NCBI GenBank assembly: GCA_911728435.2
Contig: OU452198.1
Location: 3,162,001-3,226,000 of the forward strand
Reading direction: 5' to 3'
DNA from: Apoderus coryli
Taxonomy: Eukaryota; Arthropoda; Insecta; Coleoptera; Attelabidae
Length of the DNA: 64,000 nt
Part shown: positions 1 through 11,509 of the stretch, in pieces
Position numbering within the stretch: position 1 is the stretch's first letter
How the letters are laid out: the number at the start of each line of letters is the position of its first letter
Translations under genes and position numbers: made by a program
Notes under the pieces: generated by a model
Databases searched by the model: none
Told to the model about the DNA's origin: nothing
The model's input: the letters and a program-made list of their open reading frames with translations, nothing else

Positions 1-1390
1 TAACTGACAACTCGTCTATACCCACTGACCTTTTATTTGGTAAATTTGTAATAATTGTCTTAATTTCATCAAAAGTTACTGGAAAGAAGTACAAGCTTTT
101 ATTGGTGCTGGGACAAACAGTGCAATCATCGGAGAGAACTTGAAAGTGTGATTTAACCTTCTCGTGTATGTTTGTCGAGAAATGATGACCAAACACCGAA
201 GTTAACTCGTTAGGATCTGATACTTTTACACCGTCCACATTAAGAGTTATATTCTGTTTTTTCCTTGTTCTATTTAAATTTTCATTCACAAGAGACCATA
301 TAGCCTTTGTGTCGGTAGCTCTTACCATGTTATTTTGAATACGTTCACGTTTTATGTCATTATTATACTGTTTTTTCTGAATTTTGTAATGCTCTTTTAT
401 TACTGTATCATTAGACATCTTGCTTATATTATGAAGCTCCACCAAATTTTCCCGCTGTCGTATAAGATTCTCAGAAAATCTAATTTTTTTTATTTTGTTT
501 TTATTAGTGCTAAAACTACGCGTAACTCTAGGGAAAGATATCTCAAAAATATTGTATACATTTTGCCAAAAAAATTCAAAATAATTGTCAATATTAGCTT
601 CCTCATAATTCTCCAAGAGCTCATACATATTTTGGAAACGATTCTTAAATTCCCTTATTGTATTATCGTTTATAATTCGTCGCTCGACCGTCTCACGGCA
701 GTCCCGATCATGACTATGGTTGGTTTCATCTGCCCTCTTAAGACATTCGATAGTCTGTGCAGTATGATCAGACAGCGCCGGATCATGTACTACACAGTTG
801 ATACTTAGATCATTAGTTATGACATAATCGATTGCGCTTTCAACCATTAGACCATTCAAATTAGCAATTCTAGTCGGCTCTTTTATAAGTGATTTTAACT
901 GAAAGCTGTCTATTAAGTCACGCAGTATGTTACTCTCTAAAGAAACCCTTAATCCATCTACATTTAAGTCACCGCAAACATAAGTAAATTTAAAGCCCTT
1001 CGCTGAAAACTCAAAGATGTCCGAAAGAACACCTATGAAATCCACAAAGTCAGCAGTAGGCGGTCTGTATATAGCTACAATACAACAGTCCCCATATGAG
1101 ACAGCGGAACACTCAATCGTTCTCTCCAACGATAAACCGTTAATATAAACAACCGGTCTACAGTCACTCGCAATGTCATCCCTAACAAAAATTGCACTCC
1201 CACCGTGCGTATTTATTTTTTGTCTTGAAAAATATGAAACCAATTTATAATTTCTAAGTTGTAACATTTCAATATTATTACCAGCAATCCAGTGCTCCGT
1301 CATGCAAAAGACATCAGGACCATGCTCACTCAAAAACATTTCTACATTTAGCAATTTATTCGTCAAGCACTGTATGTTGATGTGAGTCAT
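1..1390 (-). CDS. CR1/Jockey-type LINE ORF2, endonuclease part, runs off left edge
   Basis: Reading the minus strand from the ATG at 1390, the frame stays open for 463 codons to the window edge, so this is the 5' part of a longer ORF2. It encodes an APE-type endonuclease that nicks target DNA for target-primed reverse transcription. Visible motifs are TEHW (catalytic Glu), GGSAIFVRDD, CGDLNVDG (the GD-N block) and ALSDHTAQ (the SDH block). A basic linker follows and ends with TNLPNKRSVGIDELS, the usual entry to the reverse transcriptase, which would lie beyond position 1. The frame can be read upstream of the ATG, overlapping the end of ORF1 in another frame. No stop or frameshift is visible, which is unusual among the decayed LINEs of this window. 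Confidence 0.8.
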   Translation of the reverse strand, partial: MTHINIQCLTNKLLNVEMFLSEHGPDVFCMTEHWIAGNNIEMLQLRNYKLVSYFSRQKINTHGGSAIFVRDDIASDCRPVVYINGLSLERTIECSAVSYGDCCIVAIYRPPTADFVDFIGVLSDIFEFSAKGFKFTYVCGDLNVDGLRVSLESNILRDLIDSFQLKSLIKEPTRIANLNGLMVESAIDYVITNDLSINCVVHDPALSDHTAQTIECLKRADETNHSHDRDCRETVERRIINDNTIREFKNRFQNMYELLENYEEANIDNYFEFFWQNVYNIFEISFPRVTRSFSTNKNKIKKIRFSENLIRQRENLVELHNISKMSNDTVIKEHYKIQKKQYNNDIKRERIQNNMVRATDTKAIWSLVNENLNRTRKKQNITLNVDGVKVSDPNELTSVFGHHFSTNIHEKVKSHFQVLSDDCTVCPSTNKSLYFFPVTFDEIKTIITNLPNKRSVGIDELSV

Positions 1391-1469
1391 CTTAAAGCAA
1401 GGACAATTTAACGTGGGGTTACCAGAGTGCGAGCGAATGTCAAGCGGATGGTCATTGTACAATATATCA

Positions 1470-2105
1470 CTAACTAAGGACCGATTGCATTCTATGACGA
1501 AAAAAATCAGGTTCAGTGATAATCTTCAAGATATGACTAGAAATCAAACGTTTACCCCAGTATGTTAAGGAAGGCCACCCAGAATGAGTAAAATGTCTCG
1601 AGCTCACAATCGAATTTACGTTTATGTATAATACATTTGTGAGATTATTATTTGTGACAAGCGTTTCATAGTTTTTGATGTTAAATTCATCTACCAGTTT
1701 ATTCAGTATTTGAATGTTTCCCCATAATGGTGCGGAAAAAAATACAAGATTTGTCTTTAAACTAACCCTAAGTAGATTATCAGAACACACACTCTGTATC
1801 GGTCTACCACAAAACACATTCAAGATACCCCCAAAGACCACAACATAATCATTCGTATCAAAGTCTGCTGTAAGTGCCAGAATATCCTCAGCAAGATCAT
1901 CTATTCGCGCATTGTGCTTTATAATCGATAGGGAACTCAACTTTCCTCCAGATAACCTATTTATTATATTAACAATATTGGTTGCAGTACCGTCTCCAAG
2001 TATATCCTACGACATAAATATAATATCTATTCTGGGAAAGTTGATGCAACCTTGCGAGACACAGTTTAATTCAGCAAAAACAACCGTATGGATTATAATT
2101 TTTAC
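1470..2105 (-). pseudogene. LINE ORF1 remnant with SGNH-esterase-like domain
   Basis: Minus-strand ORF1 of the same LINE as the endonuclease at 1-1390, ending with TAG at 1470-1472 and overlapping the start of ORF2 in a different frame. The open part from 1940 is preceded in frame by a TAG at 2007-2009 and a TGA at 2106-2108, so the gene is broken and 5'-truncated. The order ILGDG (an altered GDS block), DDLAEDILALTADF, then DYVVVFGGILNV (an altered GGTND block) and a C-terminal THSGWPSLTYWGKRL block resembles the SGNH/esterase domain found in ORF1 of CR1-type LINEs. Several expected catalytic positions are changed (GDS to GDG, terminal D-x-x-H lost), so it is probably inactive. Confidence 0.55.
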
Positions 2106-2654
2106 TCAATCTCGGAATTAAGCTGTTAATTACCTCTCCAAATTTGGTTATTAATCCGCGCTTCGACCAATTTAGCAGTAATCCTGTTAATTTTGTAATT
2201 AGAAGTTAAGGTTTCATTTTATAAGCAAATGATGTGAGAAGTTTGCATTTTAGAAATTAAAACTACTACGAGTTCTTTCTCTGACGAGGTTGTTAAATCG
2301 TGACAGTTATCTTAGTTTCGTAATAACTTGTCACTATTATACATTATCAAATGTACCGGGTGTTTCACCGTTGATGCTATGTTAGATTAGAAGTTTTGCT
2401 AAACTAAAACACGTTTTACTACTTCACCAAAAGATTTTTTTTATTTTAAAATTATAACTAATTATCTCCTGAGGAAAAAATAATTGCAGTTTAGTGTTCT
2501 ACGCCAAAGGTTCTACTCATCGATTATACAGGGTTAGCAAAAACTATGGAAACCACTCAATATATCACGAACGGTAAATGATTTCAACCAAATCTAATGA
2601 ATTCATCATAGGATTCTCCAAAACTCATTTAGCTAAATTGTTTAAAGCGTTTAG
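2106..2654. other. No gene; possible transposon ends
   Basis: AT-rich with no supportable ORF. Two sequences resemble the tacaggg-type ends seen elsewhere in the window: taccgggtgttt near 2354 and tatacagggttagc near 2527. I could not pair either with an inverted partner. Confidence 0.3.
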
Positions 2655-4014
2655 GCGCTATCGTGGAAGAATCCATACAGACACACAGGAGAAATGGTCA
2701 ATTAAAAAATGCCTTCATTATCCCTATATATAAAAAAGGTAATGAACTAACGCTGGAGAATTACAGGCCTATAGCCCTGCTAAGTACTTTATCTAAGATT
2801 ATTGAAAAGATTGTAGCAGACAGAATATTTGAATTTTTAAAATTTACTAACGTTTTGAGTGAATATCAACACGGCTTCAGGGAGGGTTTTTCAGCGGAAA
2901 CCTTTACACTTCAGTTCATTCAGAGAGTGCACGATCTGATGGATGGAGATTTTTATGTTGTGGCGTTCCTGTTTGACCTGTCGAATGCGTTCGATGTTGT
3001 TGACAGTGATTTCCTGTGTACAAAGCTGGAGACTCTTGGCTTACGTGGGTCGATTAACAGATGGATTCGATCATATTTAACAAATAGACGAAGTGTCAGA
3101 GTCGCGGAGCATCGGTTTGGGAACGCCTCAGGGCAGTGTACTTGGACCTTTGCTCTTTCTGCTTTTTATCAATGATCTTTCAGCTAATATCACACACAGT
3201 TCCCTTTATCTGTATGCAGATGACACAACCATATTGTTGTTCGACAAGGATTCTGAGATTCTGGAGCGGAAGATCAATGCTACACTTTATGAGTTCCAGG
3301 TGTGGTGCAGGAAAAACAAACTGATCATAAACTATGGTAAGACCGTGGCACTGCCCTTCAATAGATATAAATCATCAAATATCGAAATTAAATTCAACCA
3401 CGTTCTTTTGCCATTATCAAGGTCGGCGAAACTGCTGGGGGTGCTTGTGGATGACAGACTGGACTGGGTAACGCATATCGACGCCGTTTGCAGTAAACTG
3501 AATAAGAATCTATACTTATACCCCATCTCTTATTTCTGTTTATTATGCTTTAATCTATTCAGTGATTGCATACAATATTGTGATTTGGGGTAGAAGTGTT
3601 GAAATTGACAGGGTCTTTGTGCTGCAAAAGCGAGCGGTGAGATGCATCTTTAATATCCCGTTTCTAGGAACATGTAGAGATACATTTAAAAAACATAAGT
3701 TGCTTACAGTCACTTCAATATATTTGTACAAACTACTGTGTTACACATTCAAAAACAGAGACATCACGCCTACTTGTGGCATTAATCATCAACATTTTAC
3801 ACGTGGACGAGATCGCCTGTATCTGCCCAGACCCAATCATGAGTTTTATAAGAAATCACCGCATTACTCTGGGCGATATTTTTATAATCTTCTTCCGGAA
3901 GACATAAGAGTTTGTCAGACAGAAGGTAAATTTAAAACTAAACTAAAGGCTATCCTTAATTCTAACACGATCTATAGCCTTCATGAATTTACAACAATTA
4001 TGGAGACATCGTAG
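2655..4014 (+). pseudogene. Jockey/CR1-type LINE reverse transcriptase, frameshifted
   Basis: Three overlapping reading frames together give one reverse transcriptase and its C-terminal region, truncated at the 5' end. Frame one (2663-3175) has IPIYKKGN and ENYRPIALLS, QHGFREGFSAET and FDLSNAFDVV (RT blocks 1 to 3). A frameshift near 3110-3130 leads into GTPQGSVLGPLLF and YADDTTILL (catalytic YADD intact). A second frameshift near 3515 leads into SVYYALIYSVIAYNIVIWG and the C-terminal thumb, ending at TAG 4012-4014. At least two indels make it non-functional. The C-terminus matches the shorter copy at 12011-12184 and the RT part resembles the fragment inside the mariner at 17881-18373, so all three belong to one family. 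Confidence 0.85.
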
Positions 4015-4872
4015 ATGGTTTTTTTGGTGTTTTTGTTTGTATTTGTGTTTAATTTATATAACTGCAACTGCATAGGTGTTCTTTATGGACTCAAGAGTGT
4101 ATACCCATGCCTTTGTACTTTGTACACCTCAAGATCAGCCCGTTGCTACCAATGTTACACAATTCTCCAGCGTATCAAACCGGCATGCTCAAAATTCTCC
4201 AACCTGTCTCCTCGTCCCTGCTCAGCTTCGAGCTAACCATCACGTATTGTATAGGTCGAACAATGCGTAAACGTGGGCAGGACATAATCAACTTAGAAAA
4301 GCAGTGTCTAAGAAGGTGGTGAGGAGGCTGATAGATTTACTTATCGTTGACACTAACACTGACCGTCTGATCCGGGAAAAACCCGCAAATTTGGAATTCT
4401 TAAATTGACAAACAAAACTTCCAAATTATTAATGGTGAGGTTACTTAAAATCCCCTATATTTTATGGAAAGTTATCAGAATTTCATTCGCCAGTGCATTC
4501 ATCAGTCACACACGCTTCTCGGACCTAGTCATGCTTAACCACGTGACCAGAGGAACATCATTAAATTGGTCAAAGAAGATAATACCAACACATTTCACAT
4601 ACCGCACATGCACTTTGTAACTCACCAAAGTAATAATTTCAAACAATATATTAGAATTCAGTGTCAATAGTATTATTCATTATTCCCAAATACAAAACTG
4701 GAATCTAACAAATATGAAGGTCAAGCAATGGACATTTCATAAATAACTTAATAAATGAACTAATTGACTGCTTAAGAGAAAAACCAGTTTGATCACAGTC
4801 AGTTTGATCTAATGACAATTTGAGTTTAGGTATAGGGCACCTTAGTAAAAGTTCTTCTTCTTATTTTTAATG
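4015..4872. other. LINE 3' flank and unassigned DNA
   Basis: Follows the LINE stop codon. The first part is probably LINE 3' untranslated sequence, but I see no clear poly(A) or microsatellite tail. Nothing else is recognisable. Confidence 0.3.
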
Positions 4873-5103
4873 TACAGGGTAAGCAAAACTCGATGTCCCC
4901 GCTCTGTTATGAGAAAATGATAAACGATAGACAAATTCTGAAAAGAGATTCTTAAATGGGATTAAGTAAGCTCCATGTTAACGTTTTCATGTTACTTTTT
5001 TCTACAAATTTGCTTATAATTTTTTAACAAATAAAGATAGCACATTTTTTTCTTTACAAATTTTTCTATCGTTTTTCATTTTCTCAGTTTTGGTCACCCT
5101 GTA
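4873..5103. mobile_element. Palindromic MITE with tacaggg ends
   Basis: About 230 bp, starting tgTACAGGGTAAGCAAAA and ending TTGGTCACCCTGTAca. The left arm ATGAGAAAATGATAAACGAT is matched by ATCGTTTTTCATTTTCTCA in the right arm, so inverted homology extends about 60 bp inwards. TA sits at both ends, as expected for IS630/Tc1-type target sites. No coding capacity. Confidence 0.7.
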
Positions 5104-5933
5104 CAAAACAAAAATGCAAAAAAATACAGATCATTTCATTTAAATCCCCATAACTGTAATATGCTACTCTTTTTTCAAGAACTCTGTATAGTTTAAAATA
5201 TTTTAGAAATTGAAAATTCTATACAGTTTGGCCATAAAATTCCATGGTGTTTGTGGTGACTCCCCTTTATATAATAAATTAACAAAAATACTGTTTAAAT
5301 TTTTGAAATTTCTTCTAATTCTGCCTGGCATTTAGGGAGATCTCTCAAGAAAATTTATAATATTTATTTACAAAAGAAAATTTATCACATTAGCAGTTTA
5401 ACCATCTAATTAAAACTAATTATAATTTGATTACATTTTCCGTATCCACTCCGTTCTTCCTTCATGTCGCTTGATCCATTATTATTATTATTATTCTTTT
5501 TTTTGTTCCTGTATATTATGTGCGTTGCTTTGCACAACTAAAAGTCAAGCAGACTGTAATTGTTTCAGACATTTTGCAAATTTATATCGGCAAACAATGC
5601 ACGTATAGAGCTTTCAGAAATGAGAGTTGGATACGGTTTGAGTAAAAAAATTGTATAACTGTAAAGTAGATTGATGGTTGTCGGAGAGCACGGAGTTTCT
5701 GTGTTAGAGATACAATTTTAATAACGACGAGTGTATGGGAGATAAATTAGTATTTCAGGCAGTGGCGTCACGGTGAAATATCAGAACTTCAACAATAGTT
5801 ATTTATTGTATTTAATAAAAGTAGAATGGTAGAATAATAATTACAAATAGGTAAATATTATTTTTTATGTAGTTATCTTGTCTATTTAATCTTTTCGCTT
5901 GTTCTCTTCATTTTTCTACTTCTTTTTTATTTA
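5104..5933. other. No gene; microsatellite
   Basis: AT-rich, no ORF. An (ATT)n tract lies at about 5478-5500. The string cagtggcgtcacgg near 5760 resembles hAT-type ends, without a partner. Confidence 0.3.
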
Positions 5934-6710
5934 CATAGGCGTTCGTAAATAGTAGAAAAAAGGGTAAAACAAAAAAAAAATAAAATGTAAAAAACTTTAT
6001 ATCTAACTAGTTGAATTGGTGTTAAAAATACACGACAAAAATTACTCTACCATAGGCGTCCGTGAAAATTCTATAAAAGGGTCAGAAAACATTTGTATCC
6101 GTGATAACTCAAAAACCACTTACACACATTTGGTACGAAAATACTACAGGATATTTATAGGTGGTGATTAACATTGAGCGTAGGCAAGGGGTTTAAAAGA
6201 GGGTTCAAAAATTTAAAAAATCATAGTTCTTAAACTTATCCGAAATATTGAATAATTTTTTGTGCGTTTAATTAAACATAACCTAAAATATTTAACCTAA
6301 ACAATTAGACCACATTGACATTCGAAAAAAGTGTAAAATGGGGTAAAAAGGCTAGAAAAAACGAAATTCTTAAACATAGCAGAAATATTGACTAGTAATT
6401 TATAGCTTTGATAGAATATAACCTAAAAAATGTGTTATAAATAACTTGTTTTCATAGGCGTTCGTAAATAGTGTAAAAGGGGTCAAAATAAAAACATATA
6501 CCTATTCTTCCTAAACTTATTCGGAATACGGAATAATTTTTCGTAGTTGTGATAGAATATAACCTAAAAAATGTTACATAAATGAACTGGTTCACACAGG
6601 CGTTCGAAAAAGGGTCAAAAACGAAAAAAAAAATGTTTTTTCCAAATATAGCAGAAAAATTGGCTACTTATATATAGCTTTGATAGGTATAAGATAACCT
6701 ACAACATTTC
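5934..6710. repeat. Degenerate tandem repeat, about 117-142 bp period
   Basis: Six diverged units begin with variants of cataggcgttcgtaaatag at about 5934, 6051, 6176, 6313, 6453 and 6595. Within each unit follow an aaaaggg-tcaaaa block, a ttcttaaac(t)tat block, a gaaatattgaataattttt block and a gatagaatataacctaaaa block. Unit length grows from about 117 to 142 bp across the array. No coding potential. Confidence 0.65.
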
Positions 6711-7319
6711 TAGTAACGTCATGTTTTGATAAGATGAGTGGCATGGAATCTTCACTAGAATCTGCTGTCTTAGTTTGTCAGTTCCGTGTTTGAACCTTGA
6801 AAATTATCAGCACGTCACTGGTCGTTCGGTAATTAAGTATTAAGCCCGTTTAAATTGTGACCCTTTGTAATTTCTGCTATATTAGGTTCGGATTATTTTT
6901 TATTTCTATTTACATTTAAATAAATTACATCATTATGTCTAGGTATTGAATAGATTTCCTCCGAGACTTTTAATGGACATTTTTACACGGATTTCTTTGG
7001 ATCAATTAAGCACTCTGTCAGTCCACTGCTGCTGCAGTACACAAATAGGGTTTTATCATTCTTTTCACAGCAAATGCATTTAAACATTTTATACGAAGTT
7101 GTGAAAATGGACTTTCTCCTAGTCCTTTTATTTTTGTACAGTAAAGTTCATAGTACATGATTTTTATATACGGGGTAGATCACATCTTTTTTTTTTTTTG
7201 AAAAGGCATTGTTACTTTTTTTGAAAAGAGTAAAGTTCTTTCATTGAAATAACTGTCAACCCATTTTCTTTAAAAAAAAAACACGTTTTCCGCCTCTATG
7301 ATTTTATAAACGTACACAT
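6711..7319. other. No gene
   Basis: AT-rich DNA with homopolymer runs. Nothing recognisable. Confidence 0.3.
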
Positions 7320-8260
7320 TCTGCCAGACGGCGTTTACCCTTAAAACTAGGGAGCTGCTAGTCCGACCCCAAATAAATCCTGGGTAACCTGGATACTTTG
7401 GAAAGGTCGAAGTTCCCGGGTAGTTGTCTATCTCGAATCTAAGTAGCGGGGAGGAGAATTACCCGTTGCTAGTCGTTTGAGATGTCGGTACGAATCGCGC
7501 TGTGCTAGTATCCGAGACTAAGTGATGCACTGTCTTTCCTCTTAGGTCAAATGATGTCAGACCACGGCGATGTGGCACTATCATTCGATCGATGAGCCTG
7601 TAAGCATCTGACTAGATCCTGCGAACCGTTGCTATTCAAGGTTGGCAGAAGGTATAGTGGCAAACCTAGCCTAACAATAGTACTGGGCTAGGTAGTGCTA
7701 GCGCCCTCTCGACTGGTGTTTGTCTCGCAGGGGCAAACGGTTCGTTTGGTACGAGACCCCTTGGTGACAGTGGGAGTTGCGGCAATGCATGTCGCTTGAG
7801 GGGTTAGGGTCAGATTACCCTGATTCTAGGATCCGGGACGATGTCATGTGCATTTTAACCCGCAGATCATGTCTCTGTACATTCGAGTTGTAGACCCAGG
7901 AGTCGATTCCGCCAATGGTTGAGGTTAACACTACACGGAGCACTTGTCTGCGTTGGGGCGATGAGATGGTAACAAAAGCTAAGTCTGCGGTGTGTTAACG
8001 CGAGACTTGAGGCTAAACACCTGGGACGGCCGCAAGCCGAAAACTCCCAAGTATTCGTGAAGAATAAGGATGCTAGAATCGTCTGTGGATTGTTACGAAA
8101 TGTAACAACATTAAATCGCAATATCACGAAAACGTCTTGCTGAAACCAAAGTCCTCAATGGCTAGTGATTTCCATTTGCTATAACGTGACTACTACGATC
8201 GTCTTGGAAGCCACTTAAATCCACCCCACACTTACTTGTGATGTGTGGATTTTTCATTCC
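7320..8260. other. GC-richer block of unknown origin
   Basis: About 0.9 kb that is visibly richer in G and C than its surroundings, with many CpG dinucleotides (acgatcg, cgatcgatgagc, ggccgcaagccg). No long ORF exists on either strand; the longest, 86 codons on minus at 7867-8127, is not recognised. A short hairpin, atccaccccacact with tgatgtgtggat, lies at about 8219-8252 near the right edge. It could be the 5' untranslated region of an unidentified LINE or part of another mobile element. I cannot name it. Confidence 0.35.
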
Positions 8261-8639
8261 CTCGTTCAAAAATTATACGTTAATGTAGATTGAGAAGAAA
8301 ATGTGATTTTTTGAACAAAATGGTCGACAATCTTGAGCTGCTCTAAAGTCCAAAAATAGAAACGATAATAAAGCATGTTGCTTTATTTTATGAGTCAGTT
8401 CGCCTTAGGTTCAGTGCTAAGGTCCTTGAGGTCCTTGAGTTTAGACATATATTCTCCACTTTTTGATTATCAATCAGCAAATCGAATTCATGAATTTGCT
8501 AATAACAACGAGTAGGTTTATAAATTATAATTTTGAACTGGTTCTTTTGAAACGCATTGTAGCAGTATAAATAGATCTAAAAAACTACCTAATAAAATTT
8601 CCTTTACCCAATTGAATTTTTAAATCTAATTTCCACACA

Positions 8640-9530
8640 CTCTCTTTCTCCTCAGTATACGCGACAAGTTTGTTTCACTTCAGTTTGTTACTTTGGCTCT
8701 ATCTGTGTTTGTTCTATTTGTGTGCGTTTTTCTCTGTGCTTGCTGCATTAAAATAACTATCAAATAATTTGTACTATACCACATTTCGAAGCAAGAAGCA
8801 AAAATAAGTCAGTGGCGGCTCGTGAAGGTAGTATTCCTAAACCCTTAACCTTCCGGCCATATTCCAGTCCCTTCAACCCTTATTTCATAAAAGGAACGAT
8901 AAAATCAATAACTTTCTCAGTTAAATCAGCTACTTTCCCAGTTAAATTGGCTATATAATCCCTTAATTTGCATATAAGAAAGGGTGCGAAGGTCCATTTT
9001 GCACATTTTGGATGAAAAACACTTGTACTACCGCGAAGTTTTCAAAATGGGCACCCCATATGGCCGGTCCCGCGGTTTTTGAACAAAAATTTATACAATG
9101 GACTTTGACACCCATTCTTAGATGTCAATTTTGGTTCAAATTAAGGGATGAAATAGCCAATTTAACTGAGAAATTTGCAGATTTTTACGCTCCTTAAATA
9201 AAAATGGAGGTCGAAGTGAGTGGAATATGGCCGGAAGCATAAGGGTTGAGGCTTTGGCATTCGTTCTATTTGTGTGAGTTTTTCTCTGTGCTGGCTGCAT
9301 TAAAATATCTGTCAAATAATTTGTACTATACAAAATTTCGATGCAAAAATCTAAAATAAATCAGTGGCAGCTAGTGAAGCCAAGTAGATAGCCTATGCCT
9401 GTTTTGGCTCGCAAATGAGCTAGTATTTCTCAATCCTTAAGCTTCCGGTCATATTCCACTCCCCTCAACCCCCATTTTATAAAACGAACGTTAAAATCAA
9501 CAAATTTCTCAGTTAACGTGTGGGTCAAAT
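8640..9530. repeat. Direct repeat enclosing an inverted repeat; hAT-like ends
   Basis: About 250 bp at 8709-8960 recurs diverged at 9262-9515 in direct orientation; both copies contain gcattaaaata-ct-tcaaataatttgtactata. Each copy contains cagtggc-gct-gtgaag, resembling hAT-type termini. Between them, about 110 bp at 8862-8975 (ccttccggccatattcca) is inverted at 9138-9245 (tggaatatggccggaagc). Together they suggest a non-autonomous DNA transposon inside, or partly duplicated with, its flank. No ORF is supported. Confidence 0.5.
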
Positions 9531-10903
9531 TCAAAATCTTCACCGATCTTTGTCAAACAACGATCTGAACAGACGAGGTTGCGGATTCTGCCAACATTTT
9601 CATTGGTTCTAGAAGATGACAGCCTTCTGCTGTGAGGCTGGTCTTCAGAAAATGCTTTCTCTATGGGCCTAACGCAGTTTTTCAATTTTTTTCCTTGTAC
9701 TGTGTCCAAGTCTGAAGCAGACCAATTTAGGAATTATTGAATAAATACATTAAAACCTAGTCTTTGAACGTTACGAGATCTGTCTTTGTGTCAGTAGCAC
9801 AAGGCTAATTCATCCATATTTCTTACGAATTGTATCCGCCAGACAAAGACCTTTTGAGCGCTGTTTCTCATTACGCCCCTCACGGCGCGGCGGTGAAGTT
9901 CAGGTCCTTTCTTGTCCAAATGGCTGTGTTCCTTGTTGACTACTTGTAGGCAAGTTGGACGGGCTGGCGTAGGCAGATATACATACATTATTTATTACGT
10001 TTTAATAAATTTTCACCTACTCAGTTTCCTTGTTGATGTGACATTCTGTTAGATTCAATTTTTCCAATGAATAAAATTAAGCAAAAGAATCCATAGTCAT
10101 GTATTTACTTGCTCATGAGCAGCATATAAATCCATCAAACACATTGACATCTCATTGGTAAAGAAAAAAAACAGCAAGATTATATAAATAGAATACAGTA
10201 TGGCCATTATGTCAATAACAATTCCTTAGTATACGGATCCCTTGACTAGACTCTCGAAACTCTCCTGAAGTGTGGTCAAACTTGCGTAGGTTGTAACCGA
10301 ATCGAAGGTATGCATTCTGCAAAACATTTACTTAATTCTCAAATTTATTCAGATTCTCAGTTTTTGTATGGCGTTGTATTCTACTGATTGTGTTTACGAT
10401 TGCATCCTGTATGTTTATGATATTGCTTCGTTTTTATCATACTGACCACTTTATCTGTGCAGAATTTGTGTTCATCAGAACAATTAAGACATTCAGATTG
10501 ATCGAACTAATTTATTTACACTTATAGTAAATATTTACTTACTAATAACATTAACGAACTAAATTGACTATATTTATTTTCACTATTTATTTCTATCAAC
10601 ACTGTTCTCAACTATTCACTCCTCACTTCATAACTGATTGCCTGTCCCCGTTATACGTTGGCTATTTATATGGTTTTCTCCTTTCTCGAACGCTTCCAGT
10701 AAATAATCGTTTGTTCTACAACGTTCTGGCGCGCGTACGTCCATTCCAGATCTACACTGTAAGCAAGGCACATTCTATCAAATTAACACAGCGCTGATTT
10801 CATCCGATTACAATAATGTAGCCAACGCGGTGTTGCCGGATGTATTTATTTATCTCTAAGCGTCGGAGAAATTTTAATATTTGTCACAGTATTTATAGCT
10901 TCT
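9531..10903. other. No recognisable gene
   Basis: Mixed AT-rich DNA. Short ORFs on either strand (for example 9791-9988 minus) show no recognisable motif. Confidence 0.3.
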
Positions 10904-10957
10904 CCTGTGCCCGAAGAAGACGTGACCCACACGTCTTAAAGGTCGAAACCGATCGCA
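10904..10957 (+). ncRNA. Degenerate hammerhead-ribozyme-like motif
   Basis: CCGAAGA (10911-10917; the canonical core would be CUGAAGA) is followed by a stem formed by gacgtg and cacgtc, then GUCGAAACCGAUCGC. It is succeeded by aataaaagactgtgatatttg and a T tract, which resembles the 3' ends next to the other hammerheads in this window. The core substitution makes activity doubtful. Confidence 0.35.
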
Positions 10958-11019
10958 AGAAAATAAAAGACTGTGATATTTGTTTTTTTTTTATTATTAT
11001 AAGGCTATTATTAGTTATT

Positions 11020-11363
11020 TTGAGCAACAAACCAGGGCAATCATTTCAGCGGCTTTCCTTGGTTGCCAAGCTCATGATATGGTTTATAACTTTCGCGGAC
11101 ACACTGTAGGCATCTGTAGTAGTAAAACGCTGATCGAAAACCCTCAATATTACGCCGCTAACGTACGCCGTGAAGTTATTTTATTATTAGATCGATGGGA
11201 TGACATATTTGAGCGATGTGCACTTGTTTATATATTACGTAGATATACACCGCGTGCGGCTTGTGCTGAAAAAGTGGATACAGCATCAGCAACAGCACCC
11301 ATTTCAAAAATGGTAAAACGTGTTAAAGTATATCAGTCAAGGAGGACGTGTGACAGGCGTTGA
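11020..11363 (+). other. Unrecognised ORF, GC-richer than flanks
   Basis: An open frame (10980-11363 at its longest) whose plausible coding part starts near 11020. The predicted peptide includes GCQAHDMVYNFRGHTVGIC, SSKTLIENPQYYAANVRR and EVILLLDRWDDIFERCALV, with a basic C-terminus. Composition is less AT-rich and less repetitive than the neighbours. A shifted frame, 11320-11505, continues with a hydrophobic Trp/Cys-rich stretch, so a frameshift may have split a longer gene. I recognise no family. It could be a fragment of a virus-derived or transposon gene, or a host exon. Confidence 0.3.
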
Positions 11364-11509
11364 ACAATATAACGTATGCTGGTTTACTTGTCGTGGTTGG
11401 TTTTGTCATTTGTCTCTTTGTCTTCTACTTTTTGGAGACACTCCGCAATGGGTTTGGGGAAAATTATTGTTGATTTCTATTAAAGTACAAATTTGGAAAA
11501 GATAGGGGT

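Noticed and set aside
9791..9988. 65-codon minus-strand ORF as a gene
   Set aside because: No motif, no context, and opposite-strand frames of similar length exist; likely chance.
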